From positions 21,116,902-21,180,901 of the forward strand of contig OY756965.1 of the NCBI GenBank assembly GCA_963580455.1: DNA of 64,000 nt. Direction: 5' to 3'. The notes under the pieces are model-generated. The model saw only the letters and a list, made by a program, of their open reading frames with translations. It searched no databases and was not told the DNA's origin. Positions 1-10,812 of the stretch are shown here, in pieces (position 1 is the stretch's first letter; each line of letters starts with the position of its first letter). Made by a program: the position numbers and the translations under genes. This DNA is from Euonymus europaeus (Eukaryota > Streptophyta > Magnoliopsida > Celastrales > Celastraceae).

Positions 1-718
1 ATAAAACTTATTCAATTCCACATCTATTTAATCCTTTTTTTTTCCTTCTATTATTTTCTTGGTATTTTTGGATCGGTGTATTACATGCTAGTCTATTCCA
101 TAATACATAATTAGTCAAACTTGGCATTCTTAGGACAACAAGAAAAGAAAATAATGAAAATCTGTTAAAGCTAAGAAGTAGGGGTGTGTCAACGGTCAAT
201 TTTGATAGATATTTGAATATATTTTAGCCAAATCATTTAGTTGGTTCTTCGATTTTAATGATTTTTTGAAAAAAATCGACTAAATAGTTTGATTCAGTCG
301 GTTTTGATTTTATCGATTTTTTTTAACACTCTTGCTATTGAGAATCAGCAAATATTATTTTTCTTTTACCAAGGGGTTCTCCTTGGAAAACCTTAATTTG
401 TCTGTCATAAAAGCATCTCTGATCAATTGTTGAATTAAATTAATCTAATATTACCAGAAACTTCAATATTACAAGCAACTGATTAGAAGAATCTCAACAA
501 TGACTAGAAAAACATAATGAACAGTAAGAATCAGCATTGTCGCGTCCTCGAAAAAATGGAAATAAATTGAACTATGATATGGTAAAGGAGAAGGTTTTTC
601 ATAAGAACTCCTTCATCTGTTTTCTGGTTTTATTCGCAAATCCTTGTCCGAATCACAGCTTCGTCATCATCCTTGAAATGATATACTGTCTGACACCAAA
701 CCTTATCAGTTCTAGAAA
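1..718. other. AT-rich flank without a recognised gene
   Basis: No gene could be supported here; the open frames are short, low in complexity and unlike any family I know. Positions 182-340 have the look of a decayed MITE: a GGGGTGTGTCAA-like start at 182, paired runs such as TCGATTTT and AAATCGAC, and a TTAACACTC end near 325-334. I found no clean target-site duplication, so this is only a suspicion. The 3' part (about 360-718) may hold the 3' UTR of the gene to the right. Confidence 0.4.
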
Positions 719-2269
719 TTACTCAGCATGAGGAGACAAGCTTGCCAATTGCCTACTCAATCTAGAAATGGCCACACAGAGCATAAAGATGAAAGGGATG
801 ACGGCCATTTTAATGGGATTATCAAGCTTCTTGTTGGCATGAACATACTCGATTACTGAATACACACATTGCCAGATTGCACAAGCCAGTCCAAAACTGT
901 CAACAGTTGTTCCAAAAACCCTGTCATTTGGAGGTGGATAGTAGAAACACCATATCCTACCATTTCTTCTCCAGCTGACATTTTCTTCTTGCATTGTGAA
1001 ACAAACTTCTATAAAGCATATCAGTAACCCCACAAATGCCATCAACATAGCCATTTGTGCATATTGTGGCTTTTCTGGACTAGACATTTGATCAAAAGCT
1101 GAGGACAACCCCTCTATCAATAAGCTAGTCAGAACCAATGTCCATTTCATCCTTTCCTGTAAACCAAAAATAGACTCAATTATTTTGGATAAATAAAAGC
1201 TGTTGAGAGGATTCTATTTTTCTTTCTTTTTGTATAATTACCATTCCAGCCAAACTTTCGGGGGAACGGTGTGGCCGAGGCAGAGTGTTCTCATTCCCTA
1301 AATCAATGTCAATAGAATGATGTTGGCTTTCATTCTGCGCATTTGGTTGATGAGAAGCAAGACGATCCAATAATTTGTCCAAGGCTTCCTTCATCCACAG
1401 CCGTTGACAAACCACTCTTGCTTCAGGTGCAGGCATCTGTATTAATCATCATAAGACACAGAGATTATTGATTTATTATCATCATTTCTTCTTCAGGATG
1501 ATTAGAAATTGATGAGACAGACGTACCCAAATTCTTTGTCGGATGTTCTTCTCCGGCCACTCATCTAACTCCTCTTGAACGAGCAATGGGAACATGTAGG
1601 CATCATGCAAAGTATTTCGGGCTTTGCCACTGAATTCCCACTTACCCAACTCAGGCTGCCAAAACAAGCATGGATCCACCATCAGTTACAAATCAACAGA
1701 TTTTGAATTGGAAACTCAAACTTGGGTTCCCAGATCAACGAATTTTTAATTCAAATTCCAAATTGTGATGAACCACATCACAAAAAAGAATTAAGAAGAA
1801 AGAGAAGTAACCTCCAAAGTTCCTCTCACTCCAGCTTCCTCCAGTGCCTCTCTTGAAGCCCCTTGTTTTCTGGTTTCATCGAACTTCCAATGTCCCTGTA
1901 ATTAATTTCATTGTTAAACTTCATAAATATAGGAAATTTTCTTGATTAAATTAATAAATTATAAGGTAAAAGTATTGTCAAGTGTCTACACCTTTGGAAA
2001 CAGCCATCCCTTCCCTTTTGTTGAGCTGATGATTAAGACTTGTAATTCTGACACTTCCTGCAATGAAGCTTCCGTGGTTTTCTTATATCGATATGGTATA
2101 CATCTACGGACAGCATAGACACATATGTTTGTGTATAAGATAAAAAGAAAATCGACAATCTTTCATCACCAATCCCAACTAGGATGAAACAAATAAGAGC
2201 TTGAGGCAGAGCAACAAACCCGACGACTTGGCGACGACCATTCTTGTTACGCTGCAAATGCTTTGGCAT
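719..2269 (-). CDS. Nudix hydrolase fused to a three-helix membrane domain
   Basis: Six-exon model: 2269-2220, 2103-1992, 1895-1812, 1655-1527, 1436-1242, 1156-719; all junctions are GT-AG, frame is kept throughout, 335 aa. Residues 1-190 match the plant NUDT12/13/16-type Nudix fold: the start MPKHLQRNKNGRRQVVG, then CIPYRY, GWLFPKG, and a perfect Nudix box at 55-77 (G55, E61, R69-E70, E73-E74, G76). Such enzymes hydrolyse nucleoside-diphosphate-linked or diphosphoinositol substrates with Mg2+; the true substrate is not visible. Exon 6 (191-335) is not part of that fold. It carries hydrophobic helices at about 223-243, 272-293 and 306-322 around a WFYYPPP-like loop. If exon 5 reads into its intron, the protein instead ends 21 residues after 190 as a soluble form. 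The start is the ATG at 2267-2269, which gives the family-like N-terminus. The Nudix identity is firm; the fusion is inferred from splice logic. Confidence 0.8.
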
Positions 2270-2552
2270 TGTTGTAAAATTTGGAATTTATAGAGAGAAG
2301 AAAAGCATAGATCAGTGGTGAAGAACCTTTTGGTTTGGGCATCAAGATGATTTATAGGATTGGTGAGGATTCGGCTGATGAATTGTAAGATAAAAGGAGT
2401 TGTTGGCACAACTTTCCATCTTTGCTTCCCTGAGGAAAACGCAGAGAAATTATGGCGGAAGCATTTCTTCTTGTTAAAAACTACTTACGGTGGTTGGTAG
2501 ATGACTATTAAATTTCTTGGAATGATGGATAGAGATTGTCAATGAAATTAGC
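2270..2552. other. Upstream region of the Nudix gene
   Basis: This lies between the Nudix start codon and the left target-site duplication of the hAT-like element. It should contain the Nudix 5' UTR and core promoter. I see no confident TATA box and no coding potential. The inserted element begins only 284 bp from the ATG, so it may affect expression. Confidence 0.4.
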
Positions 2553-2970
2553 AGTCGCGGCCGCCCGGACCCCAAAATCCGGGGCCCCTAATTTTTTAAT
2601 ATTAATATGTTATAATATATGTATATAGATTATGTTTGACACATATTTTAATCTTATTTGACTTGCGGTCTAGCGGAACACCTCAAATTTTATATCTTAA
2701 AGACTCACGTTCAAACCTAACATCACCCGTATTTGTAGTGTTTTTTTTTTGTTTTTGTAACTAAAAATTGAGCCCCCACAGATAGCACTTTAGTCCAGTC
2801 CTAATGTCCAATTTCAAGTCCAAATCCAAAACTTAACTATAAGGCCCAATTTTAACTATTGTCCTAATTTGTAAATCAAAACAAACTCTCCAACCCTAAT
2901 CCTAATCTCACTGTCTCACATCTTCTCTATCTGATCTCTCTCTCTAACGTCTTTCCCACAATCTCTCTCC

Positions 2971-3526
2971 TAGTGGTGGCAAAATTGCCCCGCCCCATCC
3001 CGATCCTTTGGTGGGGCGGGGACGGGGTATAAAATATTGCCCCGAAGGCGGGGCGGGGTGGGGATGGGATTCGAAGTTTTCCCGCCTCGCCTCTTTATAA
3101 ATATATATTATATACACGTATATATAGTTATATACACACATAGATTTTTATATATGTTTATAAACCCTATAAACATATATATATATATATATATGTATCA
3201 ATGTATAATAGAAATATATATATATATTAATGTACCATATATATATATCTATATAAAGTTATATTAATCATAAGTTTTCAATGAAATAATCATATGTTAT
3301 ATTTGATTCTTGATTAATTGAATACTAATTAAGTATTTTTGACAGTGTAATAGATTAATAAATTAGAATCATATAAAATTTTAGCTATTTATCATTAATA
3401 GTATAGAGTAGATTAACAAAATTTGAATGAATCGGGGCGGGGCGGGGACCGGGCATAATAAGTCACCCCGAAGGGCGGGGCGGGGTGCCCCAATTCCGTC
3501 CCCGCCCCGCCCCACTGCCATCCCTA
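2971..3526. mobile_element. hAT-type MITE nested in the larger hAT-like element
   Basis: A 556-bp insertion flanked by a perfect 8-bp duplication CTCTCTCC (2963-2970 and 3527-3534). The termini are short inverted repeats: TAGTGGTGGCA on the left and TAGGGATGGCA on the right when read on the minus strand. Both ends continue into GGGGCGGGG-type runs that are also inverted; the centre (3090-3420) is AT-rich with TA dinucleotide tracts. There is no coding capacity; open frames through the GC runs are compositional. It must be younger than the host element. Confidence 0.75.
3170..3256. repeat. AT/TA microsatellite tracts
   Basis: Several runs of alternating A and T (about 3176-3195, 3216-3228 and 3237-3249) form the core of the nested MITE. 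They are simple repeats that could extrude as hairpins; no other function is suggested. Confidence 0.7.
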
Positions 3527-4629
3527 CTCTCTCCGTCTACGTCCGCTCACTCGCTCAGCTCCTGCGTTCCGTGCCTCCGTCACCAGTCGGTGGCTCTATG
3601 CGTGCGCCGTGCGGTCACTCACTCTATCACTCAGTTTCGTACTTCCGTTGCACTGTTGCTGTGCAGTGTGTTGCGGGCTTGCAAGTTGCAGCGTTGCTGC
3701 CACACTGGCCAGTGCCACTTGTTTGTTGCTTTGTACAATTGCACTTTCCTTTTGCAAATTGCAATTGCAGATTGCTCATTGCTGGGCGGCTCGCTGCTGG
3801 GAGCCTGAGATTGCTCATTGGCTTATTGCTTTAGGACCCAGGTGTTTCACTTCCTCTTCACTAGAGTATTAATAGAATAATAGACAGTTGGACACTAGTG
3901 ACTAGTTGTTGACTTGCTGGTGCTCTGCCTTAGCTGTGAGCCTGTGATAGTGTATTAGTGTGATCCTGTGTTAATGTGTTGATTGTGTTCGGTGTTTCTT
4001 TGTTTGTGAATTGTGACTTTGTGTATTGTAATTGACTAATTGGCTTACTGCGTTGATTATTTGTGTAATTGTCAGTTGTGTTCATTGTTAATTTGATTAG
4101 TGATTACTTCATTGTGTTATACTTTTATTGATAATTAATTTATTAATTTAAGTATAATGAGTAGCCAGAAGTATAAGCTTGGATATGAGAATATATGTTA
4201 TAGTGATTTGCTTTGAAGATATAATATAAGATTTTAAGAGGGAGGGGCCTCTTCTGTGAAGTACGTCCAGGCCCCCAAAATCTCAGGAACGCCACTAAAA
4301 ATTAGCCTACAAAGTAGTCAATGCCACCGCATCTCTCTCCCCCTCTTCTCCTTCTCCTTCTTTGTGTCTCTTTCTTGTCTCTTTCTCATTTCACTTTCCT
4401 CATCGTTAGATTTTCTCCACGAGTTCGTGACAAATGATAGACTTTTGATTCTCTTTAGAAATATGTCAAATTCCCAAAAATATTAGGATAGTGTGTGATA
4501 CTCATTATTCATTGAATGTAATGACATCGTAACAAGTGTTCCATTGAAAATTATACCAAATAAATTTAGGACACTCATTACTGAAATAATTTTAAGATAA
4601 AAATTACTGACATATTTATTATTTCTAAC

Positions 4630-4802
4630 TTTAGTTAAATTTACCCGCGATTTTAGTCAATAAACCGCTGGCAAAAAAAATACCGCGGTTATCAAAACCT
4701 CGTCATCAAGAGATAACTAATAGATGGTAAAAGTTTACCGCGGTTTTGTAGGTGTATCGGTGCGTTTATTACCGCAGCAAAATGTATTCTTTGTTGTAGT
4801 GT
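4630..4802 (-). mobile_element. Solo CACTA-like terminus upstream of CXE1
   Basis: Read on the minus strand this begins CACTACAACAAAG at 4801, the typical end of plant CACTA (EnSpm) elements, followed by subterminal repeats with ACCGCGG/CCGCGG cores at about 4648, 4682 and 4738. I did not find the matching opposite end, so it is a fragment or solo end. It stops about 32 bp before the CXE1 start codon and therefore probably supplies part of the CXE1 leader or promoter. A related region with the same cores occurs at 11640-12060. Confidence 0.5.
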
Positions 4803-4833
4803 GGTCGAGTATCTCTGTTGAACGTTCTTCATA

Positions 4834-5942
4834 ATGTCCGATCAAGTTTTTTCGTCCATCCCCGTTCCCATCACCGATCCCTACGACTACTTGGACCTCG
4901 AACACCACCATGACGGCACAATCACAAGAAAACCCAGCAAATTTTCGATAGCGTCAACCGCACCTGATCTTAGCCACTCTGTTCCGGTTCTCTCCAAAGA
5001 CATTCCGATCGATCAATCAAACAATACTTGGGCTCGTATATATCTTCCTCGACATGCACTCGAGTCTTACTCCACAAATGCTCTACTCCCTCTCATTGTA
5101 TACTACCCCGGTGGAGGGTTTGTTGTCTCTAGTACTGCTACATCCTTATGTCATCATTTTTGTTCCAATCTTGCGTTGCAACTCTCTGTTGTCGTTGTCT
5201 CCATCGACTACCGTATTGGACCCGAGCATCGCTTGCCAGCAGCGTATGATGATGCAATCGAAGCCTTGCATTGGATAAAATTTGGGGAAGATTATTGGTT
5301 GAGAGACCATGCTGATCTTTCTAATTGCTTCATCATGGGTTGCAGTGCTGGTTCGTATGTAACATTTTCTGTCGTAATCTTTCTTTTGGCATTCTACTTT
5401 ATTTTATTTACTTATAATTCAAGGTTTAATATTCACTTCTATTTTTAGGAGGGAACTTAGCATACCATGTTGGTTTACGTGCTGCCGAGAAAGGTGTTGA
5501 CAATTTCAAACCGTTGAAGATTAACGGCTTGATATTACATTATCCGTTTTTTGGCGGGTCTAAAAGAACTGAATCCGAGTTAAGAATGGCAAACGACCTC
5601 ATTTTGCCTCTTGTTGTAACTGATTTAATGTGGAAGCTCGCTCTGCCGATTGGAGCTAATCGTGATCATGAGTATTGTAATCCAGCAATAAAAGATAGAT
5701 CAAAACTATTCGACAAGATCAAACTCTTGGGTTGGAAGATATTGCTAGCAACTGGTGATAGGGATCCCGGAATTGATCGCCAGATCGGACTGATAACGAT
5801 GATGAAAGAAAAAGGTGTAAAAGTGGAGAGTAGAATCCTCGAAGGAGATTATCATGGTGGGGAACTTCTGGACCCAATCAATAAGTTGGACTCACTGCTT
5901 GTTGCTTTAAAGAATTTCATATTCTCAACTTTTAATGAATAA
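4834..5942 (+). CDS. Carboxylesterase (plant CXE family), copy 1
   Basis: Two exons, 4834-5350 and 5449-5942, give 336 aa, the usual length for soluble plant CXE alpha/beta hydrolases (hsr203J/AcCXE1-like). They cleave short-chain esters in the cytosol; the physiological substrate is unknown. The intron is phase 1 and falls inside the nucleophile motif, so splicing rebuilds GCSAGGN with Ser171. Likely acid residues are in GDRDPGID (Asp276/Asp278) and the catalytic His is about 308 in EGDYHGGE. The family's HGGG oxyanion motif here reads PGGG (residues 92-95), so its histidine is replaced by proline. The gene is convergent with CXE2 and the two share 3' flanks in inverted orientation. The start ATG follows the end of a CACTA-like fragment, so its promoter differs from that of the sister copies. 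The frame is intact. Confidence 0.88.
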
Positions 5943-6701
5943 GAAATTATGTAGATAAAATGTGTGCTGCTTTTTTAATTATTTATTGTTCATTCGACTC
6001 TATGTGAAGGTGAGTATAAAATTATAAATTAAAGATTGTGATTTATTTAATTATATTATTCTTGCAATCTAATGATAAATTGAATTGAGTATCCCCTTAT
6101 TCAAAATTTCAAATAATACACACGTAATTAAATATATAAAATTAAATAAGCTCCAAGAGAGTGAGTTGGTTGGACGATAAGTTCCAAAGTTTGATGGGGA
6201 ATGATTTGAGGAAGGCCAAAGTAATTGATAGGGAATGATTTGAAGGATCATTTCTTACACAATCTGCTATTAAGTATACATTAACATGTACAATTTTAGA
6301 GACTTTTGAGTTTCTTCAATTTTTTTACTTTTTCTAGGCACTGTCAAAGCACGATAAGAAGGTCATTCCTATGTAGTATGTACGACCTTTTTCATTCACT
6401 GTGTAGTTCTTATTGATTATTTATTCCATCCGATGAATTTCTGATCAAATACAGTTATCAACAATTTTCTGTTCTATTTTTTGAAGCCAAAGGATCATCT
6501 ATATGGGAAAAAAGTAGATGTCTGGTTGTGGAGGGTCAAGAGTTCTTTGGTTTTTACTCTCTCGTTAATACATTTGAGAAAAGTTAGGAATATAATGTAG
6601 AGGATCTCTTGAGTTTTCTTGATCTTATCAACTAGCTAGAGACTTATCCTTTGGCTAATTAAATATTTTTTTCCCCTAAGAGGATATCAGTAGACACTTA
6701 A
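5943..6701. other. 3' flank of CXE1
   Basis: No gene is seen. Positions 5943 to about 6130 are the reverse complement of about 7495-7682, downstream of CXE2, which shows that the CXE1/CXE2 inverted duplication includes the 3' UTR and flank. From about 6130 to the MITE the sequence is ordinary AT-rich spacer. Confidence 0.6.
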
Positions 6702-7272
6702 GAGTGTGTTTGTTTGATGTTTTCAAAACTGTTTTGTGTTTTGAAAAATCAAATGATTGCTTAAAATTCATTTGGCTAACTATTTTGAGTATTTATTTTT
6801 AAAAATAGTTTTCATTTTTCAGTTTTTAAAAACTAGAAAACCAAAACAACATTTTGTTGTTTTGTAGGATTTTCAAGTGACGTAATTGTAATTAAGATGA
6901 ATTTATTTTATTTTATTTTATTTTTCTCTCTCTTCTCTCACTCCCAATGGTGACTCCCCTCTCTCCATCGACATCGTCGTCCGGCCATCGGAAGGTCTTG
7001 CTCCGATGTTGACCCAAAATCACCTTCATTTTGACCCGATTGATGAATTTGAATTTCATTTTGATAAATTTGAGTTTTATTTGGATGAATTTCAATTTCA
7101 TTTGACTAAATTTCAATTTTAATTTCATGTTTTTCAGTTTCTGAAAACAAAATCAAATATCACCAACCAAATGAATTTTTTAACAGTTTTTTTTTTCCTA
7201 AAAAGTGTTTCTAAAAATTATACCTAAAATCGTTTTTAAAAACTAAAAAAAAAAAAATATCCAAACACACTC
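6702..7272. mobile_element. Tourist/Harbinger-like MITE between CXE1 and CXE2
   Basis: A 571-bp segment with terminal inverted repeats GAGTGTGTTTG at each end and a TAA duplication on both sides (6699-6701 and 7273-7275), as expected of PIF/Harbinger-derived MITEs. Longer inverted similarity extends inward (TTTTCAAAAC-type runs). The middle (about 6920-7130) contains degenerate repeats built on GATGAATTTCAATTTCATTT and a CT-rich block, perhaps captured DNA. It has no transposase. It sits in the spacer of the inverted CXE pair. Confidence 0.65.
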
Positions 7273-7682
7273 TAAATTTTAGCAAGATAAATTTTTTTTT
7301 CATAAAAAATCAAATCATAAATACCTGCAAAACAGACAAATGATTAATTAGAGAAAACGTCTTCTTACTTGTCATGTGTCAGGCTTTGATTCGCTGGACA
7401 AATTCACCAGTGAGTCCCGTAGTGTCATGCGTCAAGGAATAACTAGCGGTCATTTTCAATATAAATCTCAAAATCAATCAATCAAATCTTCTCTTAATTA
7501 TTATGTGTGTATTATTTGAATAAGGGATGCTCAATTCAATTTGTCATTAGATTGTAAGAATACTATAATTAAATAAATCAAAATCAAAATCTTTAATTTT
7601 TAATTTTATACCCACCTTCACATAGAGTTGAAGGAACAATAAATAATTAAATGAGAATCACTCATTTTACCTGCATATTTTC

Positions 7683-8792
7683 TCATTCACTAAACCTTGA
7701 GCATGTGAAATTCTTTAAGGCTACAAACAGTGAGTCCAACTTATTGGATGGATCTAAAAAATCTTCACCGTGGCAATCTCCTTCAACGATTTTACTCTCC
7801 ACTTTTACACCTTTTTCTTTCATCATTCTTACCAGTCCAATCTGACGATCAATTCCAGGATCCCTGTCACCGGTAGCTATCAATATCTTCCAACCCAAAA
7901 GTTTGATCTTATCGAATAGTTTTGATCTATCCATTATCGCCGGATTACAATACTCATGATCACGATTAGCTCCAATCGGCAAAGAGAGTTTCCACATCAC
8001 ATCAGTTAAAATAAGGGGCAAAATGAGGTCGTTTGCCATGCTTAACTCGGATTCGGTTCTTTTGGACCCACCAAAATACGGATAATGCAATATCAAGCCG
8101 TTAATCTTCAACGGTTTGAAATTATCAACGCCTTCCTCAACCACACGTAAACCAACATGGTATGCTAAGTTTCCTCCTAGAAATATAATTGAATATTAAA
8201 CCTTGCACAAGTAATAAAATTAAAGTAGAATATCAAAAGATTATGAAGAAGAAAAAAAATGTTCGCGAGTACCAGCACTGCAACCCATGATGAAGATATT
8301 AGTAAGATCAGCATGGTCTCTCAACCAAGAATCTTCCCCAAATTTTATCCAATGCAACGCTTCGACTGCATCATCGTACGCTGCTGGGAGGCGGTGCTCG
8401 GGTCCAACACGATAGTCGACAGAGACAACGACAACAGAGAGTTGTAACGCAAGATTTGAACAAAAATGATTAGTTGTGGACATTGCCGTACTAGAGATAA
8501 CAAACCCTCCACCAGAGTAGTACACAATGAGAGGGAGTAGTAGAGCATGTGTGGAGGAAGACTCGAGTGCATGTCGAGGAAGATATATGCGAGCCCAAGT
8601 ATTGTTTGGTTGGTTGATCGGAATATCTTTGGAGAGAACCGGAACCGGGTTGCTAAGATCGGATACGGTTGAAGCTATTGGGAATTTGCTGGGTTTTCTT
8701 GTGATTGTGCCGTCATGGTGATGTACGAGGTCCAAGTAGTCGTATGGATCGGTGATGGGAACTGGAATGAACTGCGCCACTTGATCGGACAT
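7683..8792 (-). CDS. Carboxylesterase (plant CXE family), copy 2
   Basis: Two exons, 8792-8273 and 8176-7683, give 337 aa with the same phase-1 intron in the nucleophile motif as CXE1 (GCSAG rebuilt across the junction). The catalytic His lies in EGDCHGED and the acid in GDRDPGID. The oxyanion motif reads SGGG, so the family's histidine is again missing, here replaced by serine. The protein is nearly collinear with CXE1, differing by scattered substitutions and an extra Leu in the THALLLPL stretch. Transcription converges on CXE1; the 5' flank is shared with CXE3. Both exons are open, so this copy looks functional. Confidence 0.87.
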
Positions 8793-9703
8793 TATGAAGG
8801 ATGTTTAACGGAGAGACTTGATATAGTTCTTTCTTTTTTTGGAATAGAGAGAGACTTTATCTTACTAAGGTTTGTGTATTAGTATTAATATGGAGAGGGA
8901 AGACTGTTATATAATTGTTTGCTTGTGAATACTGTACAATATAATATCATTGTTTGTGGTCGATGGAGATTACGTGGTCGGTTTCGAACACGCAATCAAG
9001 GACCATTTTCTGACAGGCATAGATGAGGACATGTATGATAGGAAATTGGGCCAAAAATATGTATCACTGGGCTCAAAACTTGTTTGAAGTTTTCCAACAC
9101 GGGCCAAGGTAGTTCTTTGGGCTGAATTGTTCAAAATTGGTCAAAGTGGGTCATATATAATCAAATGGCCTAAAAAAACAAGCCTACAAATGGGAAATGA
9201 ATTATATGGCTTAGAGGCTAGGCGACCACAACGATTTTAAAAAAACAAAGGCTGGGTTCGGATCGGTTTGGTTTGGTTCGGTTCGGTTCCTATGTAGCAG
9301 ACCAGATAGAGTAAAATGCAAAAGCAAAGTCTCAAAGAAGAGATCACATGGTTATAAGATGATGAAGGGAAAGTCAAGGCATGGATGGAAGATTATGTAG
9401 TTTCTGAATTCAAAAGTATGAGTGGGACTGAATTGGGATTATTTGTAACATTTGATGGTCATTTGGGCTATGACATTGCAAATTACTTGCAAAAAGTTTT
9501 TTTTTTTGATAAATCGTACGGATAATCATATTAATATTAGGTCATAGACATATTCATCCGTCATAAGTAAGACTTTTAATAAAATTTAGAGATAATATCG
9601 TCTTTTATAAATATAAAAATAAAAATAAAAACTTCTATCATTTTGATTTCTTTCATTTTTTTATCGTCACACCATGTATTTTATCTGCCTATTTTCTTAT
9701 TCA
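8793..9703. other. Spacer between CXE2 and CXE3
   Basis: No gene is seen. The part next to CXE2 (about 8793-9180) resembles the region upstream of CXE3 (about 10813-11380); shared words include ACAAACCTTAGTAAGATAA, GTGGTCGGTTT, AATCAAGGACCATTTT and GGGCTCAAAACTTG-like runs. These are presumably promoter and upstream DNA carried along in the duplication. At 9256-9290 there is a short GGTTTGGTT/GGTTCGGTT repeat. Confidence 0.5.
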
Positions 9704-10812
9704 TTAAAAGTTGGAGAATGTGAAATTCTTCAAAACTACAAGCAGCGAGTCCAACTTATTGGTCGGGTCTAGAAGATCCGCACCATGATAATCTCCTTCA
9801 ACGATTCTATTTTCCACTTTTACACCTTTTTCTTTCATCGTCATTATCAGTTCGATCTGGCGATCAATTCCGGGATCCCTATCACCAGTAGCTACCAATA
9901 TCTTCCAACCCAAGAGTTTGATCTTATCCAATAGTCTTGATCTATCCATTACCATTGGATTACAATACTCATGATCACGATTAGCTCCAATCGGCAAAGA
10001 GAGCTTCCACGTCAAATCAGTTACATCAAGAGGTAAAATGAGGTCATTTGCCATTCTTAACTCGGATTCAGTTCTTTCAGACCCACCAAAATACGGATAA
10101 TGCAATATCAAGCCGTAAATCTTCAACGGTTTGAAATTGTCAACTCCTTCCTCAGCCACACGTAAACCAACATGGTATGCTCAGTTCCCTCCTAAAAATA
10201 TAATTGAATATTAAACCTTGCATAAGTAAATAAAATTAAAGTAGAATACCAAACGATAGATTATGATTATTTTTTTTGTTAATACGTACCAGCGCTGCAA
10301 CCCATGATGAAGCAATTAGTAAGATCAGCATGGTCTCTCAACCAAGAATCCTCCCCAAATTTTATCCAACGCAACGCTTCGACTGCATCATCATACGCTG
10401 TTGGCAGGCGGTGCTCGGGTGCAACACGGTAGTCGATGGAGACAACGACAACAGAGAGTTGTAACGCAAGATTGGAACAAAAATGATGAGTTACGGATGC
10501 AGCCGTAGTGGAGATAACAAACCCTCCACCAGGGTAGTACACAATGAGAGGGAGTAGTAGAGCATGTGTGGAGGAAGACTCGAGTGCATGTCGAGGAAGA
10601 TATATACGAGCCCAAGTATTGTTTGATTGGTTGATCGGAATGTCTTTGGAGAGAACAGAATCAGGGTGGCTAAGATCAGGTGCGGTAGATGCTATCGAAA
10701 ATCTGCGTGTTGATTTTCTTGTGATTGTGCCGTCATCGTGGTGTACAAGGTCAAAGTAGTCGTAGGCATCGGTCATGGGAACGGGGATGACGGGCGCTAC
10801 TGGATCGGCCAT
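9704..10812 (-). pseudogene. Carboxylesterase copy 3 with an in-frame stop
   Basis: Exons 10812-10290 and 10191-9704 align along their length with CXE1 and CXE2, with the same intron position. Just after the splice junction the conserved GGNLAYHVGL stretch has TGA (10183-10181, minus strand) where the other copies have TTA (Leu). The spliced product would end at about 176 residues, directly after the nucleophile motif, and lose the acid and histidine of the triad. The downstream frame is otherwise open, so the stop is recent or the line is maintained by something else. The oxyanion motif reads PGGG, as in CXE1. A TATA-like AAATATATATTT lies about 60 bp upstream of the ATG. It could be a sequencing error or an allele; otherwise it is a young pseudogene. 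Confidence 0.8.

Larger units (their letters stand above)
2553..4298 (+). mobile_element. Non-autonomous hAT-like transposon (about 1.75 kb)
   Basis: The same eight bases, AAATTAGC, flank the segment at 2545-2552 and 4299-4306, as hAT transposons produce. The ends are imperfect inverted repeats: AGTCGCGGCC on the left and, on the opposite strand, AGTGGCGTTCC on the right, each followed by a GGGGCC-rich stretch. The interior looks like a transposon leader: a pyrimidine-rich stretch, then a GT-rich leader and an ATG at 4157 opening a frame of 19 codons (MSSQKYKLGYE...) before a stop. That frame resembles the first residues of TTF-type hAT transposases, so this is probably an internal-deletion derivative. 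The rest of the transposase is absent. A second element (2971-3526) sits inside it. Confidence 0.65.

Noticed and set aside
3427..3872. Overlapping open frames on both strands at 3427-3872
   Set aside because: They run through GC-rich MITE ends and a pyrimidine-rich transposon leader; the translations are low in complexity and match no family.
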